From NCBI RefSeq assembly GCF_965232925.1, contig NZ_CBDDRA010000020.1, forward strand, positions 49,374-113,373: DNA of 64,000 nt. The letters run 5' to 3'. Shown piece by piece: positions 16,964 through 25,019 of this stretch. Each line of letters starts with the position of its first letter. The first letter of the stretch is position 1. The DNA is from Tumidithrix helvetica (GTDB taxonomy: Bacteria > Cyanobacteriota > Cyanobacteriia > Pseudanabaenales > Pseudanabaenaceae). The translations under genes were made by a program, and so were the position numbers. The notes under the pieces are model-generated. The model saw nothing but the letters and a program-made list of their open reading frames with translations, was not told where the DNA came from and ran no database searches.

Positions 16964-17244
16964 CAACTCAAACCCTTCATCTCAACTGGAAACAATTTAC
17001 GATCGGAGAGACGATCCTCATCCAACGAACGGATCAAGTATTGACCTGTTTCTTTCTGTTCCTCGACATCTTCATCATCTATCCAAGACTGAAGCAGATT
17101 AACTGCCTTGGTTTGTTTTTGCCTTAATCCAATAATACTTTTTAAAAGCTGCAATGTCACAGACTCAATTGAAAGCCCTTTCTGCTTAGCTTCCTGTAAG
17201 AGATACTGTTCAACTTCTGACGGTAAATCGAGGGTTAGCGTCAT
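16960..17244 (-). CDS. antitoxin partner of the broken PIN toxin
   Basis: 94 residues from the ATG at 17244; a GTG at 17265 would add seven residues. Begins MTLTLDLPSEVEQYLLQEAK, then QKGLSIESVTLQLLKSII, a ribbon-helix-helix-like N-terminus, with an acidic C-terminal half (SWIDDEDVEEQKETGQYLIRSLDEDRLS) that would bind the toxin. The stop overlaps the toxin start codon by GTGA, as in the intact pair at 9960-10600. Assigned by context and fold pattern; the family was not identified with certainty. Confidence 0.65.
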   Translation of the reverse strand: MTLTLDLPSEVEQYLLQEAKQKGLSIESVTLQLLKSIIGLRQKQTKAVNLLQSWIDDEDVEEQKETGQYLIRSLDEDRLSDRKLFPVEMKGLSW

Positions 17245-17343
17245 GGATTTTTTGAGTATGTTCACTCTGATTCTAACATTCTTGGCGATCTCAATACTAG
17301 AATGAGTTTGATTTTACTTATGAAACTTGACTCAGAATTTCGC

Positions 17344-17442
17344 CTAAATGTTGTTGAAAACCCTAGAAATTCCATCACGATCTGCGAGGTCATACAGACT
17401 TCTGTGTAATGAGTCAGGAATTTGAACTTGAATAATACTCAT
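17344..17442 (-). pseudogene. truncated antitoxin-like stub
   Basis: 32 residues: MSIIQVQIPDSLHRSLYDLA, then DRDGISRVFNNI and a stop. The opening looks like the N-terminus of small ribbon-helix-helix/HicB-type antitoxins, but it ends where about 40 more residues would be expected. A different frame carries GFQQHLGEILSQVS just beyond, suggesting a shift or deletion. Confidence 0.45.
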
Positions 17443-17579
17443 GGCAACTTTCCTATCAAACGTAAAAACTCTGAAGGCTCAATATTTATCACTCGGTGCA
17501 GACACGCACTCTGAGTGGTGTGGGAGGGAAAGGCTAAACACCCTTCTCGACCCAATTATGCTGACAGCAATACATATTA

Positions 17580-18449
17580 CTAACCCTTCAAAATTCTTGC
17601 TTCAGTAAAGAAAAGTCCGCTTTCATTTTTGCCATTACTTGTTACTTCTAGCGTTAACGTTTTCTTCCCCGCTACATCCAGTGGTACGGAAATTATTTGG
17701 TTCCCTTGGCTACGACGACACTCACCAGCCCAAAGAGGCTTTCCATCAGCTGATATTTTCACAGTGTAAAGACCATTAGTCGTACTACCAGCAGGTAAAT
17801 CAGGTAACCCAAACTGTAAAAGAGCAGCCTTCTGAGATCCGTCTAACTTGAACACAAAACGACTCTCATTTGCATAGTAGTTAACGCCGAAGAATGACGT
17901 GTAAGATTTACCTAAAATCACAATCTCTTTCTTCTCAAACTGTATCTTTCCTGTGTCTGAGGCAGATTGAATTAATGAATCAGGTTGAAAATCACTGCTC
18001 TGTGAATACTTGCTGAGATCAGGTGGCGGTGTAGAAAGATATGATTTCTCATCAAAACCTGGCAAGTCACGATTGACGATAATGATGTTATTGTTGCCAA
18101 CGATTGACGGGCTATCTTTCCGATTGAAGGATTCTTTTGGATCGCTTACAAGCTGCGAATTATCTCCACTATTTGCTACAGAGTTTTTATTTCCTACTAC
18201 ATTTTTATCTCCTTGAATTGATGGATTTATATTTTCCGTTACTGTAGTTGTGTTGACTGGTTTATTGAAACTCATTTGACCGTTTTTAACGGTAACTGCA
18301 TCTTGCGACACAAGAAGGTATAGAAAACCGCAGCCAGCAGACAAAATCCCACCTAGAACACTTCCAAGAAAAAGTCCTGTGTAGAATGCCGCCTTCCGAT
18401 TGAACCGAGGAATAGGAACTTTAGATGGTGTGGGTACTTGAGTTGTCAA
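17580..18449 (-). CDS. membrane-anchored protein with C-terminal beta-sandwich, unknown function
   Basis: 289 residues. One transmembrane helix at about residues 23-48 (FYTGLFLGSVLGGILSAGCG) follows a short basic cytoplasmic tail. Next is an Asn-rich low-complexity stretch (about 60-130) with repeated VGNxN motifs (NVVGNKNSVANSGDN, SIVGNNNIIIVN). The C-terminal about 130 residues (IVILGKSYTSFFGVNYYANESRFVFKLD to TLTLEVTSNGKNESGLFFTEARILKG) resemble the NPCBM/NEW2-type carbohydrate-binding beta-sandwich. Likely an exported, envelope-facing protein. The gene stands alone in an accessory, AT-richer region beside toxin-antitoxin remnants. No enzyme motif seen. Confidence 0.6.
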   Translation of the reverse strand: MTTQVPTPSKVPIPRFNRKAAFYTGLFLGSVLGGILSAGCGFLYLLVSQDAVTVKNGQMSFNKPVNTTTVTENINPSIQGDKNVVGNKNSVANSGDNSQLVSDPKESFNRKDSPSIVGNNNIIIVNRDLPGFDEKSYLSTPPPDLSKYSQSSDFQPDSLIQSASDTGKIQFEKKEIVILGKSYTSFFGVNYYANESRFVFKLDGSQKAALLQFGLPDLPAGSTTNGLYTVKISADGKPLWAGECRRSQGNQIISVPLDVAGKKTLTLEVTSNGKNESGLFFTEARILKG

Positions 18450-18885
18450 CTTTAAATCTCCGCATCTTTAAAACTTACTAATTAACGTTTCACTAAAAAA
18501 TATAATATTCGGATTCAGGATTTTCGATGTATTAAAATTTCACTTGGACTAGGCAGCATAATTATTAAGTTCTATCCCAATTGCGATGGAACTACGATAT
18601 AATACTGAAATTACCGTGTAATCTTAAGTTTGTCCACCGCACTTAATAAATCTAAATTATTATAATATTCTCATAATTTCACCTCTACTTCTCTTGCTTG
18701 TATGTCGGAAATTGCAAACATTTACAAGCAATCCAATTGACAAACGATGAGGCTAAAGCACTTGAGTCGCAGCACGGAAAAAAGTTATTTGTCTATCGCC
18801 CCTAGCCCAATCTAGCTCCAAATAGCTCAGCAAGAGTTTGACTTCGCTGAACTATTTGGAGTTGATAATTGAAATCGCTTTTCCA
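18450..18885. other. AT-rich intergenic region
   Basis: About 436 bases with promoter-like AT-rich DNA for the leftward gene and, at the right, the hairpin at 18816-18861. No gene recognised. Confidence 0.5.
18816..18861 (-). terminator. long hairpin after the EF-G-like gene
   Basis: CTCCAAATAG(C)TCAGC pairs with GCTGA(A)CTATTTGGAG, a 15-16 base-pair stem with one mismatch and a 14-base loop, 25 bases beyond the stop codon. There is no U tract, so it may stabilise the mRNA end rather than terminate. Confidence 0.6.
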
Positions 18886-20952
18886 TTAAGAGACAACGAT
18901 CGCACTGGCTAACTTTTCGGGTACTTCTTGCAAGCGATCGAAGGTAGCGTTAAAAAAGCCAACGCCCATCGTTAGCGATCGCAGTTCCAAAATTAGCGTC
19001 TGCATTTCCGCTTCGGGAATATAGGCTGACACTGTATCCCAATTTTGCCAACTGTCCTTGGCATCATAGCCGAGAATCTGTCCGCGTCTGCCACTCACCA
19101 ATCGCAACACGCTCGACGTATATTCATTGGGAATGGAAATCTCCACCAACGCGATCGGTTCCAGCAAAGTCGGTTCGCATTGCTTCATTCCTTCCTGCAT
19201 CGCCAGTCTTGCCGCCTGTTTAAAGGCTTGTTCGGAACTATCCACAGAATGATAGGAACCATTGGTGAGGGTTACGGCAATATCCACAATCGGGAAGCCT
19301 AGCGAACCTTTGCTCAGATATTCGCGCACACCTGTCTCCACCCCTGGAATATATTGGCGCGGGACTGCGCCACCCACAATGGTTTCAGAGAACTGAAAGC
19401 CTTCACCTCGAGCGAGGGGTTGAATGTTGAGATAGACATCACCAAACTGCCCGTGACCGCCAGATTGATGCTTGTATCGTCCGTGCGAAGAAGTAGCTTT
19501 GCGAATCGTTTCTTTATAAAGAACTTGAGGAGCGCTCTTGGTCATTGCCAGATTGTATTTGCGCCGCATCCGATCGATCGCAACTTGTAGGTGGATTTCT
19601 CCCTGTCCCCACAGCACGACCTCGTGGGTTTCCAGATGTTGCTCCCAACGTAGGGCGGGATCTTCTTCGCAAAGTTTATTGAGGGTGGCACTGAGCTTGA
19701 CTTCATCGCTGCGTTTTTCAGGCGCGATCGCCCAAGCAAACACAGGGGGTGAAGCGATCGCAATCGGCAGCGGATCGATCGCATTCGGCACAGAAGTTAG
19801 TGTATCTCCCGTTTTGATGCCTTCCATCCGCGCGATCGCCACAATATCCCCTGCGTAAACTTCAGATACGGGCTGCTGCTGTCCGCCCATCAGGCGATAT
19901 AGACCACCGATCCGAATGCCATTCAGCACAATGCCATCAGTGAGTTTACCTAGCCACAGACGCACGAGCGAAAGCTTTCCACCTTGCGGCGTGTAATAGG
20001 TTTTGAGAACTTGAGCGATAGAAGTTTCCACCCCCTCTTTGGCATAACCTTCTTTGGCATAGTTAGCAAGTTGTTGGCGATGGGCGATCGTTACGTCGGG
20101 TTGTGGCGCTTCGACCAGCAAGGCTTTGAGCAGGGGACGCACACCATAATCTTGGTCGGCAATTCCAAAAAAGACAGGCACAATTTGATCGGCACTCAAT
20201 TCCTTCTGAATATCTTCGATCACCTCCTCTTGGGGTGGATTGATTTCTTCAAGGAGTTCTTCTAAAAGGCGATCGTCAAAATTCGCCAGTGCTTCCAGCA
20301 TCTTTTCCCGTTCTGCTTTTTCTTGCTCTGCCAGTTCTTGGGGCAAAGCAATGCGATTGGGTGCAGCATTGGCGCGATATTGATAGGCTTCTTCGGTGAC
20401 CAGATCGACAAAGCCAGTCAGATCCGAACCCAAGCTAATCGGATATTGCTGCGGTACGAGGGGGCGTTTCGAGACGGCTTTGAGCGCTTGTAAAAGCGTC
20501 AGAAAGGTAGGGGCATGACAGGCATCGCCAGAGCAAGCCCGATCCATTTTGTTGACAAAAATAATGTGGGGAATTTCCCAATCGTCTAGAAATTTGAGTA
20601 GGGGAGACAGGGTATTGACGCGATCGCTGGAAGGTTCGCAGACGACGATCGCCGTATCCACGCCCATAAGCGCGTTGTAGGTTTCTTGGAGAAATTCCAC
20701 CGAGCCAGGACAATCGATAAAATTAAACCGAATGCCCTGATATTCCGTACTCGCAACATTCACCTCCACACTCATGGCGCGATCGCGCGCTTCTGCCGAA
20801 CTGTCTCCAACCGTATTTTTGTCCGTTACCTTGCCTTTACGCGTAATTGCACCCGTAACTGATAGAAAGCTTTCGAGAAGGGTCGTTTTGCCACTTAGAT
20901 AAGGCCCGACCAGAGCAATATTGCGGGTATCTAAAACTTGTCGATCGTTCAT
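18886..20952 (-). CDS. EF-G-like translational GTPase
   Basis: 688 residues from the ATG at 20952 (an ATG at 21012 would add 20 basic residues unlike the family). GTPase motifs: G1 GPYLSGKTT, G3 as DCPG (EF-G usually DTPG), G4 NKMD. EF-G domains II to V follow, including the domain IV core SGGHGQFGDVYLNIQPL and PRQYIPGVETGVREYLSKG. This is the EF-G-like subfamily (distinct from canonical fusA), often of unclear role in ribosome function or stress. The altered G3 Thr-to-Cys and long acidic insert (EEINPPQEEVIEDIQKEL) fit the paralogue class. Single gene with a hairpin downstream. Confidence 0.85.
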   Translation of the reverse strand: MNDRQVLDTRNIALVGPYLSGKTTLLESFLSVTGAITRKGKVTDKNTVGDSSAEARDRAMSVEVNVASTEYQGIRFNFIDCPGSVEFLQETYNALMGVDTAIVVCEPSSDRVNTLSPLLKFLDDWEIPHIIFVNKMDRACSGDACHAPTFLTLLQALKAVSKRPLVPQQYPISLGSDLTGFVDLVTEEAYQYRANAAPNRIALPQELAEQEKAEREKMLEALANFDDRLLEELLEEINPPQEEVIEDIQKELSADQIVPVFFGIADQDYGVRPLLKALLVEAPQPDVTIAHRQQLANYAKEGYAKEGVETSIAQVLKTYYTPQGGKLSLVRLWLGKLTDGIVLNGIRIGGLYRLMGGQQQPVSEVYAGDIVAIARMEGIKTGDTLTSVPNAIDPLPIAIASPPVFAWAIAPEKRSDEVKLSATLNKLCEEDPALRWEQHLETHEVVLWGQGEIHLQVAIDRMRRKYNLAMTKSAPQVLYKETIRKATSSHGRYKHQSGGHGQFGDVYLNIQPLARGEGFQFSETIVGGAVPRQYIPGVETGVREYLSKGSLGFPIVDIAVTLTNGSYHSVDSSEQAFKQAARLAMQEGMKQCEPTLLEPIALVEISIPNEYTSSVLRLVSGRRGQILGYDAKDSWQNWDTVSAYIPEAEMQTLILELRSLTMGVGFFNATFDRLQEVPEKLASAIVVS

Positions 20953-21171
20953 AACGCATCTGCCTTTTGTAAATCTGCGTTGAAATCGTCTTTTTAGGGA
21001 ATGAGAAACCATCCTGCATAGGTTTTCTCATTCCCTAACTTCAGACTTCTATAGAAACGATCTTAGAAAGTATTGCGCACTACATCTCGATTTTGTAACG
21101 ACTCAAAACATTTGCCCAGTTATTTGCAAAGTATCTTTGATATTTCTTTAAATTACTTTACAGATGAAAGT

Positions 21172-22710
21172 TTACAGAGGCAGGGCAGGAGCTGTCGCCT
21201 TGACAAGGGATAGCGGATCGAAAGTAGGAATAAAGTTGTCTGGCAACTGCATGATGCGCTCTAGGGCTGATTGGCTTCCTAAGGAAAGGGAAATGCGATC
21301 GGGAGCGGCAAAACTCTCAACCTTAGGCGCGAGGCTTTGAGCGATAGTTACTAAAGCATCGACTCCCAAGATAAAGTGACCAGCAGTCGTCGGATGGACG
21401 TCATCCCAAAAGAGGTACTGATTGGGGTTTTGGCTCGAAATGACAGCATTGGGGTCGCCGAGAACCATAGCATTGGGATCTAAGAAAGGATCTGTGACAT
21501 TGGTAAATCCATACCGAGATGGATTGGCAATCACATTGTTGAACTTGCTATAGAAATCCAAGGGAATGAAATGACTGTCAGGTAAAGCCCCTGCTAAAGC
21601 CCAAACGGCTGCCCCAAGCAAGCGATCGTGCGCCAAGGTTAAATTTGTGAGCCTAGATTCTTCCGCTGCTCCAGCCGCCAAGGCATGGGGAGTTTTTCCT
21701 AGGTCTGGTAGGTTAGGGATGAGAAAATTGCGGGCGCCTAAACTATAGAGCGATGCGATCGCTGTCGTGAGATTGGTTACAGATTGCAGCGGCGTTAAGA
21801 CATTACTGCTGTCAAGATAATCATTGCCTCCAGCTAGAATCACGTATAACGCCTTAGAATCAGCAGCTTTGCCAACACTAATGTGGTCTTTGATAAACCA
21901 CGACACCTGCTGAAGCACACCAGGAATTAACCCTGCAATCGTGCCGACTGGCCCGCTAGTATAGCCAGTTTGAGCATCCCCAAACGCAAAATTAACGCCC
22001 TGAGAAACCGTGGCTCCATGAAAGAAGGGACTGACTCCCAACCCGCTAGAGGTAAGAGCAATAGGAGAAAGAATGGACGATGTGGGCGAAAGAAAGCTGA
22101 TTTTGCTGGATACTTGGAGCGGCAGACCCAGCCCTACTGACAAATAATCAATCCAGTTGGGACCATTGCTAAAGCGCCCTGCAAAATAAGGATCGCTGGG
22201 GACTATCGGAATATTAGCGCCCAGTTTTTGGGCAAAACTAGTTATGTTAAAAATATTGCCCTGATCGGAAAGACTGTCTCCAAAGACATAGAGTTTGCTA
22301 AAGGGTGAGTCTGAACGGATAGGAGTAGAAGCGCTAAACACCGCACCTGTTGGCAAAATTGACTTCTGTACCAAGGCAGGCACTGATGGAGAAAAGTTGG
22401 CGATAGAGTTCCGAACAAAGGCACTGTCTTGAAAGCTATCTAAGTCGTTGAATTGGCGTGATGAACTTGTAGTTACAGGAAAGCTAGGTACGATCGCCTT
22501 ATCTGTTACAGTGTTTTGCATTTTCGCCAAGGCAGGCACTGGCGATGAAGAAATTCTCGTCTCAATCGGAATTAGCGTGTAAAAATATTGGGCGATCGCA
22601 GGATTTTGGTGAGTGAATGCGATCGGGTTGGAATCGTTAGCATTTGTGACTTCGTCTCTTGAAGCAGCTTTTGCCGTAAATTTGCGATCGGCTCTAGTCA
22701 TCGACTTCAT
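21172..22710 (-). CDS. SGNH/GDSL-family hydrolase
   Basis: 512 residues. Block I KLYVFGDSLSDQGN gives the nucleophilic Ser at about residue 145; GRFSNGPNWIDYLS is block II; LAGGNDYLD is block III; WDDVHPTTAGH gives the catalytic Asp-His pair. This is the GDSL esterase/lipase class (autotransporter-type or thermolabile-haemolysin-like in order). The first about 130 residues are low-complexity (Ser/Pro/Thr-rich) without a clear signal peptide, which is odd for an enzyme that is usually exported. No autotransporter barrel follows. Substrate unknown, probably an ester or lipid. Confidence 0.85.
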   Translation of the reverse strand: MKSMTRADRKFTAKAASRDEVTNANDSNPIAFTHQNPAIAQYFYTLIPIETRISSSPVPALAKMQNTVTDKAIVPSFPVTTSSSRQFNDLDSFQDSAFVRNSIANFSPSVPALVQKSILPTGAVFSASTPIRSDSPFSKLYVFGDSLSDQGNIFNITSFAQKLGANIPIVPSDPYFAGRFSNGPNWIDYLSVGLGLPLQVSSKISFLSPTSSILSPIALTSSGLGVSPFFHGATVSQGVNFAFGDAQTGYTSGPVGTIAGLIPGVLQQVSWFIKDHISVGKAADSKALYVILAGGNDYLDSSNVLTPLQSVTNLTTAIASLYSLGARNFLIPNLPDLGKTPHALAAGAAEESRLTNLTLAHDRLLGAAVWALAGALPDSHFIPLDFYSKFNNVIANPSRYGFTNVTDPFLDPNAMVLGDPNAVISSQNPNQYLFWDDVHPTTAGHFILGVDALVTIAQSLAPKVESFAAPDRISLSLGSQSALERIMQLPDNFIPTFDPLSLVKATAPALPL

Positions 22711-22772
22711 AAAATCCTCTCACAGCAATTGCATTAACCTATTAATTTCATTAATCTTGCTAGAAAAAGGAG

Positions 22773-22794
22773 GCGATCGCAACGCTGCGATCGC
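22773..22794 (-). terminator. secG terminator built from two HIP1 octamers
   Basis: GCGATCGC, AACGCT, GCGATCGC: two HIP1 palindromes face each other and can form an 8-bp stem. On the minus strand the stem is followed by CTCCTTTTT, so this looks like the intrinsic terminator for secG. Confidence 0.55.
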
Positions 22795-22882
22795 ATTTCT
22801 ATAAAGTACTCACCTATCAGGCACAAAGATACTTGCCACCAAGCCGCAAACACGAAAAAATCTTGGCTGAGCCAAATTACGA

Positions 22883-23257
22883 TTACTTCTCGCTTGGGGC
22901 TGTGCTGGGCTTTTCACTAGGTAAGGTCTGAGGCACAGGAATAGCAGGTGCAGCCGAGGGAACGGGGTTTGATTGGGAGGGGTTACCAGAATTAGTAGGT
23001 GTAACTACATCTGCTGGCTTGGCAATACTCGCGGGAGAAATCCAACCGCCGCTTAAAATTACGGTCAAGGCTAAAAACAGCACGGTCAACGCCCATGTCA
23101 CTCGATTGAGCGTAGTCTCTGCACTTTTGGTGCTAGAAAACAGTTGCGCTTGACCACCAATGCCTCCCAAGCCGTCCCCTTTGGGACTATGCAACAGGAC
23201 TAAAAAAATTAGAGAGGCGGCAATGACTGCCCAAACGATCTTGATCGAAGTGTACAT
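22883..23257 (-). CDS. secG: preprotein translocase subunit SecG
   Basis: 124 residues with two transmembrane helices: IVWAVIAASLIFLVLLHSPK and VTWALTVLFLALTVILSGGW, connected by the conserved GDGLGGIGGQAQLFSSTKSAETTLNR loop typical of SecG. It is part of the SecYEG channel. The C-terminal about 50 residues (SIAKPADVVTPTNSGNPSQS and following) are a Pro/Ser-rich tail longer than in E. coli SecG. The gene stands alone, divergent from ccmK. Confidence 0.93.
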   Translation of the reverse strand: MYTSIKIVWAVIAASLIFLVLLHSPKGDGLGGIGGQAQLFSSTKSAETTLNRVTWALTVLFLALTVILSGGWISPASIAKPADVVTPTNSGNPSQSNPVPSAAPAIPVPQTLPSEKPSTAPSEK

Positions 23258-23431
23258 AAACTTATGAGGTGAAATCGAGATTGAATACGCAAACGTTTAT
23301 CATATAGCTTAGCCCATTGCTTTGAATGTACGAACATATAAATCAAGGCTAAACAATAACATTTCAGCCCCTTTCAGATTTATGATGGTTGACTGGGTAG
23401 TCACTGACAAAATAATTTTTGGAGAGCATTC

Positions 23432-23755
23432 ATGGGAGTCGCCGTTGGTATGGTTGAAGTGTTGGGGCATCCTCCTGCACTATCTGTAGCTGATGTCATG
23501 GTAAAAGCTGCTAACGTCACGTTGGTTGGCTACGAGAAAGTCAGTGGTGCGCGGCTCACAATCATTGTACGAGGGCCAGTGTCAGAGGTGAAAATTGCGG
23601 TAGCCGCAGGCGTTGAAGCTGCCCATAAGATCGAAAAACTGAGCGACAAGGACAAATCTTTATTCCTGTCTTCTACCGTAATTCCCCGCCCTCATGAAAA
23701 TCTTGATTGCGTTCTCCCGATTCACTTCCGTGAGGCAATGGAGCAATTGGGTTAG
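23432..23755 (+). CDS. ccmK: carboxysome shell protein CcmK (satellite paralogue)
   Basis: 107 residues, one BMC domain: VAVGMVEVLGHPPALSVADV, MVKAANVTLVGYEKVSGARL, TIIVRGPVSEVKIAVAAGVEAA, and VIPRPHENLDCVLPI. Hexamers form flat shell facets with a central pore; the pore loop here reads EKVSGAR where CcmK1/K2 have EKIGSGR. The C-terminus is of the CcmK4-like type. It lies alone, flanked by secG and sasA on the other strand, not in the main ccmKLMNO locus and without a K3/K4 partner. GGAGAG precedes the ATG. Likely a minor shell subunit that changes pore properties. Confidence 0.9.
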   Translation: MGVAVGMVEVLGHPPALSVADVMVKAANVTLVGYEKVSGARLTIIVRGPVSEVKIAVAAGVEAAHKIEKLSDKDKSLFLSSTVIPRPHENLDCVLPIHFREAMEQLG

Positions 23756-23857
23756 CAAGGCTGGGCTAGATCGCGAACTAGGCGAGCATTTCGCATAGCT
23801 CCTATCGAGTTTCCCCTCGGTATGAGCGCAGATAATTTCTTTAAATCCAGTCGATCG

Positions 23858-24965
23858 CTAGTAAACGGGCAAGGTGAAATGAAAACTGCTGCCTTGAATG
23901 CCTGCATCATCTACCCAAATCTGACCGTAATGGGCGCGAATAATGCGGCGACACAGGGATAGACCAATGCCATACCCATCGGCTTGATCGTCTCGTTCGA
24001 GTCGATAGCGATCGTCAAACACGCGATCGCGTTTCTCGGTCGGAATGCCAGGACCATTGTCAACAATCGAAACTTCGATTTTCTGGGCAGTACGATGCAA
24101 CACATTTAACTCGATTTTCCCGCCAGAGGGCGTGTACTTGATCGCATTTCCCAATAAGTTCATTAAAACTTGGCGAATTTTCTCCTCATCGGCATAGACA
24201 AGCGGTAGATCGTTGGGAATGTCCGTGATAAAGGTCTGCTGCTTTGCCTCAAGGCTATTGATCAGGTAAAAATCATTCGATACGCTAGTGCAGAGCTGTT
24301 CGAGACGCAGCTTTTGTCTTTGAATCTNGAAACTCAGAACTTGAGTTGCGTCCTGCCTCTAAAATGTCGGTAATCATGGCATCAGCAACCTTAATCTGAC
24401 TGCGTGCATGTTTAAATAAATGCTTAGTCATCTTGGGATCGAGCTTGTCACCACTGATTTCAATCGTTTCTAAGGCAAGCGATACGGCAGTGAGAGGATT
24501 GCGCAGATCGTGCGCCAGCATGGCAATCACCCGATCTTTAAAGCGGAGTTGTTCCTCTAGATCGGACTTGTCTTGGGCTAGCAGAAATACTTCATCAGCT
24601 AACCGAATTACCTCGGTTGAGTAAGCAAGACTATTACTTAGATCCTTGGTTTGACTTGACAGATCGAGGTTTTGTGCTTGTGTCTGCCAAGTGAGCCAGC
24701 AGGTTTCTAACTGGCTAATTAGATTTTTGCCAGCAATGGTTTGACGTGGAGGTGGCGTAATCTTGACAAGAGCAGGGGTCATGACTACTTTAAACAGTTC
24801 AGCAAGTTGAGGCTGTCCTGTTACATTAATTACTTGCAGATCGGAGATGCAGCTTTCATCTCTTTGCAAAAATTGCTCCATCTCCCTGACTAACTCATTA
24901 GCACTGGGACGCTCATCAATAAAGAGCAGTAGCTGAAGAGTTGACTTAGATGGAGTTGCACGCAC
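23858..24965 (-). CDS. sasA: clock-associated sensor histidine kinase SasA-like (frame broken by an N)
   Basis: About 369 residues after removing the N at 24328, which is an extra base: without it the frame reads SSSEFQIQRQKLRLEQLC and joins both halves. The N-terminus (LQLLLFIDERPSANELVREM to ALVKITPPPRQTIAG) is a KaiB-like thioredoxin-fold domain. HisKA follows with MLAHDLRNPLTAVSLALETI (phospho-His in AHDLRNP), then HATPase boxes LMNLLGNAIKYTPSGG, DNGPGIP and GYGIGLSLC. SasA binds KaiC and phosphorylates RpaA to carry clock output. Starts with GTG at 24965. Divergent from recJ, 54 bases apart. The break is an artefact of sequence quality. Confidence 0.85.
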
Positions 24966-25019
24966 TGATTTCCAACCTAGAGAACTTAAGCTTAGTTTAA
25001 CAATTATATAGTTGCTTGC

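Noticed and set aside
23390..23403. TGACT-GGGT-AGTCA inverted repeat upstream of ccmK
   Set aside because: Only 5-bp arms; a LysR-type site is conceivable but the evidence is too thin to list.
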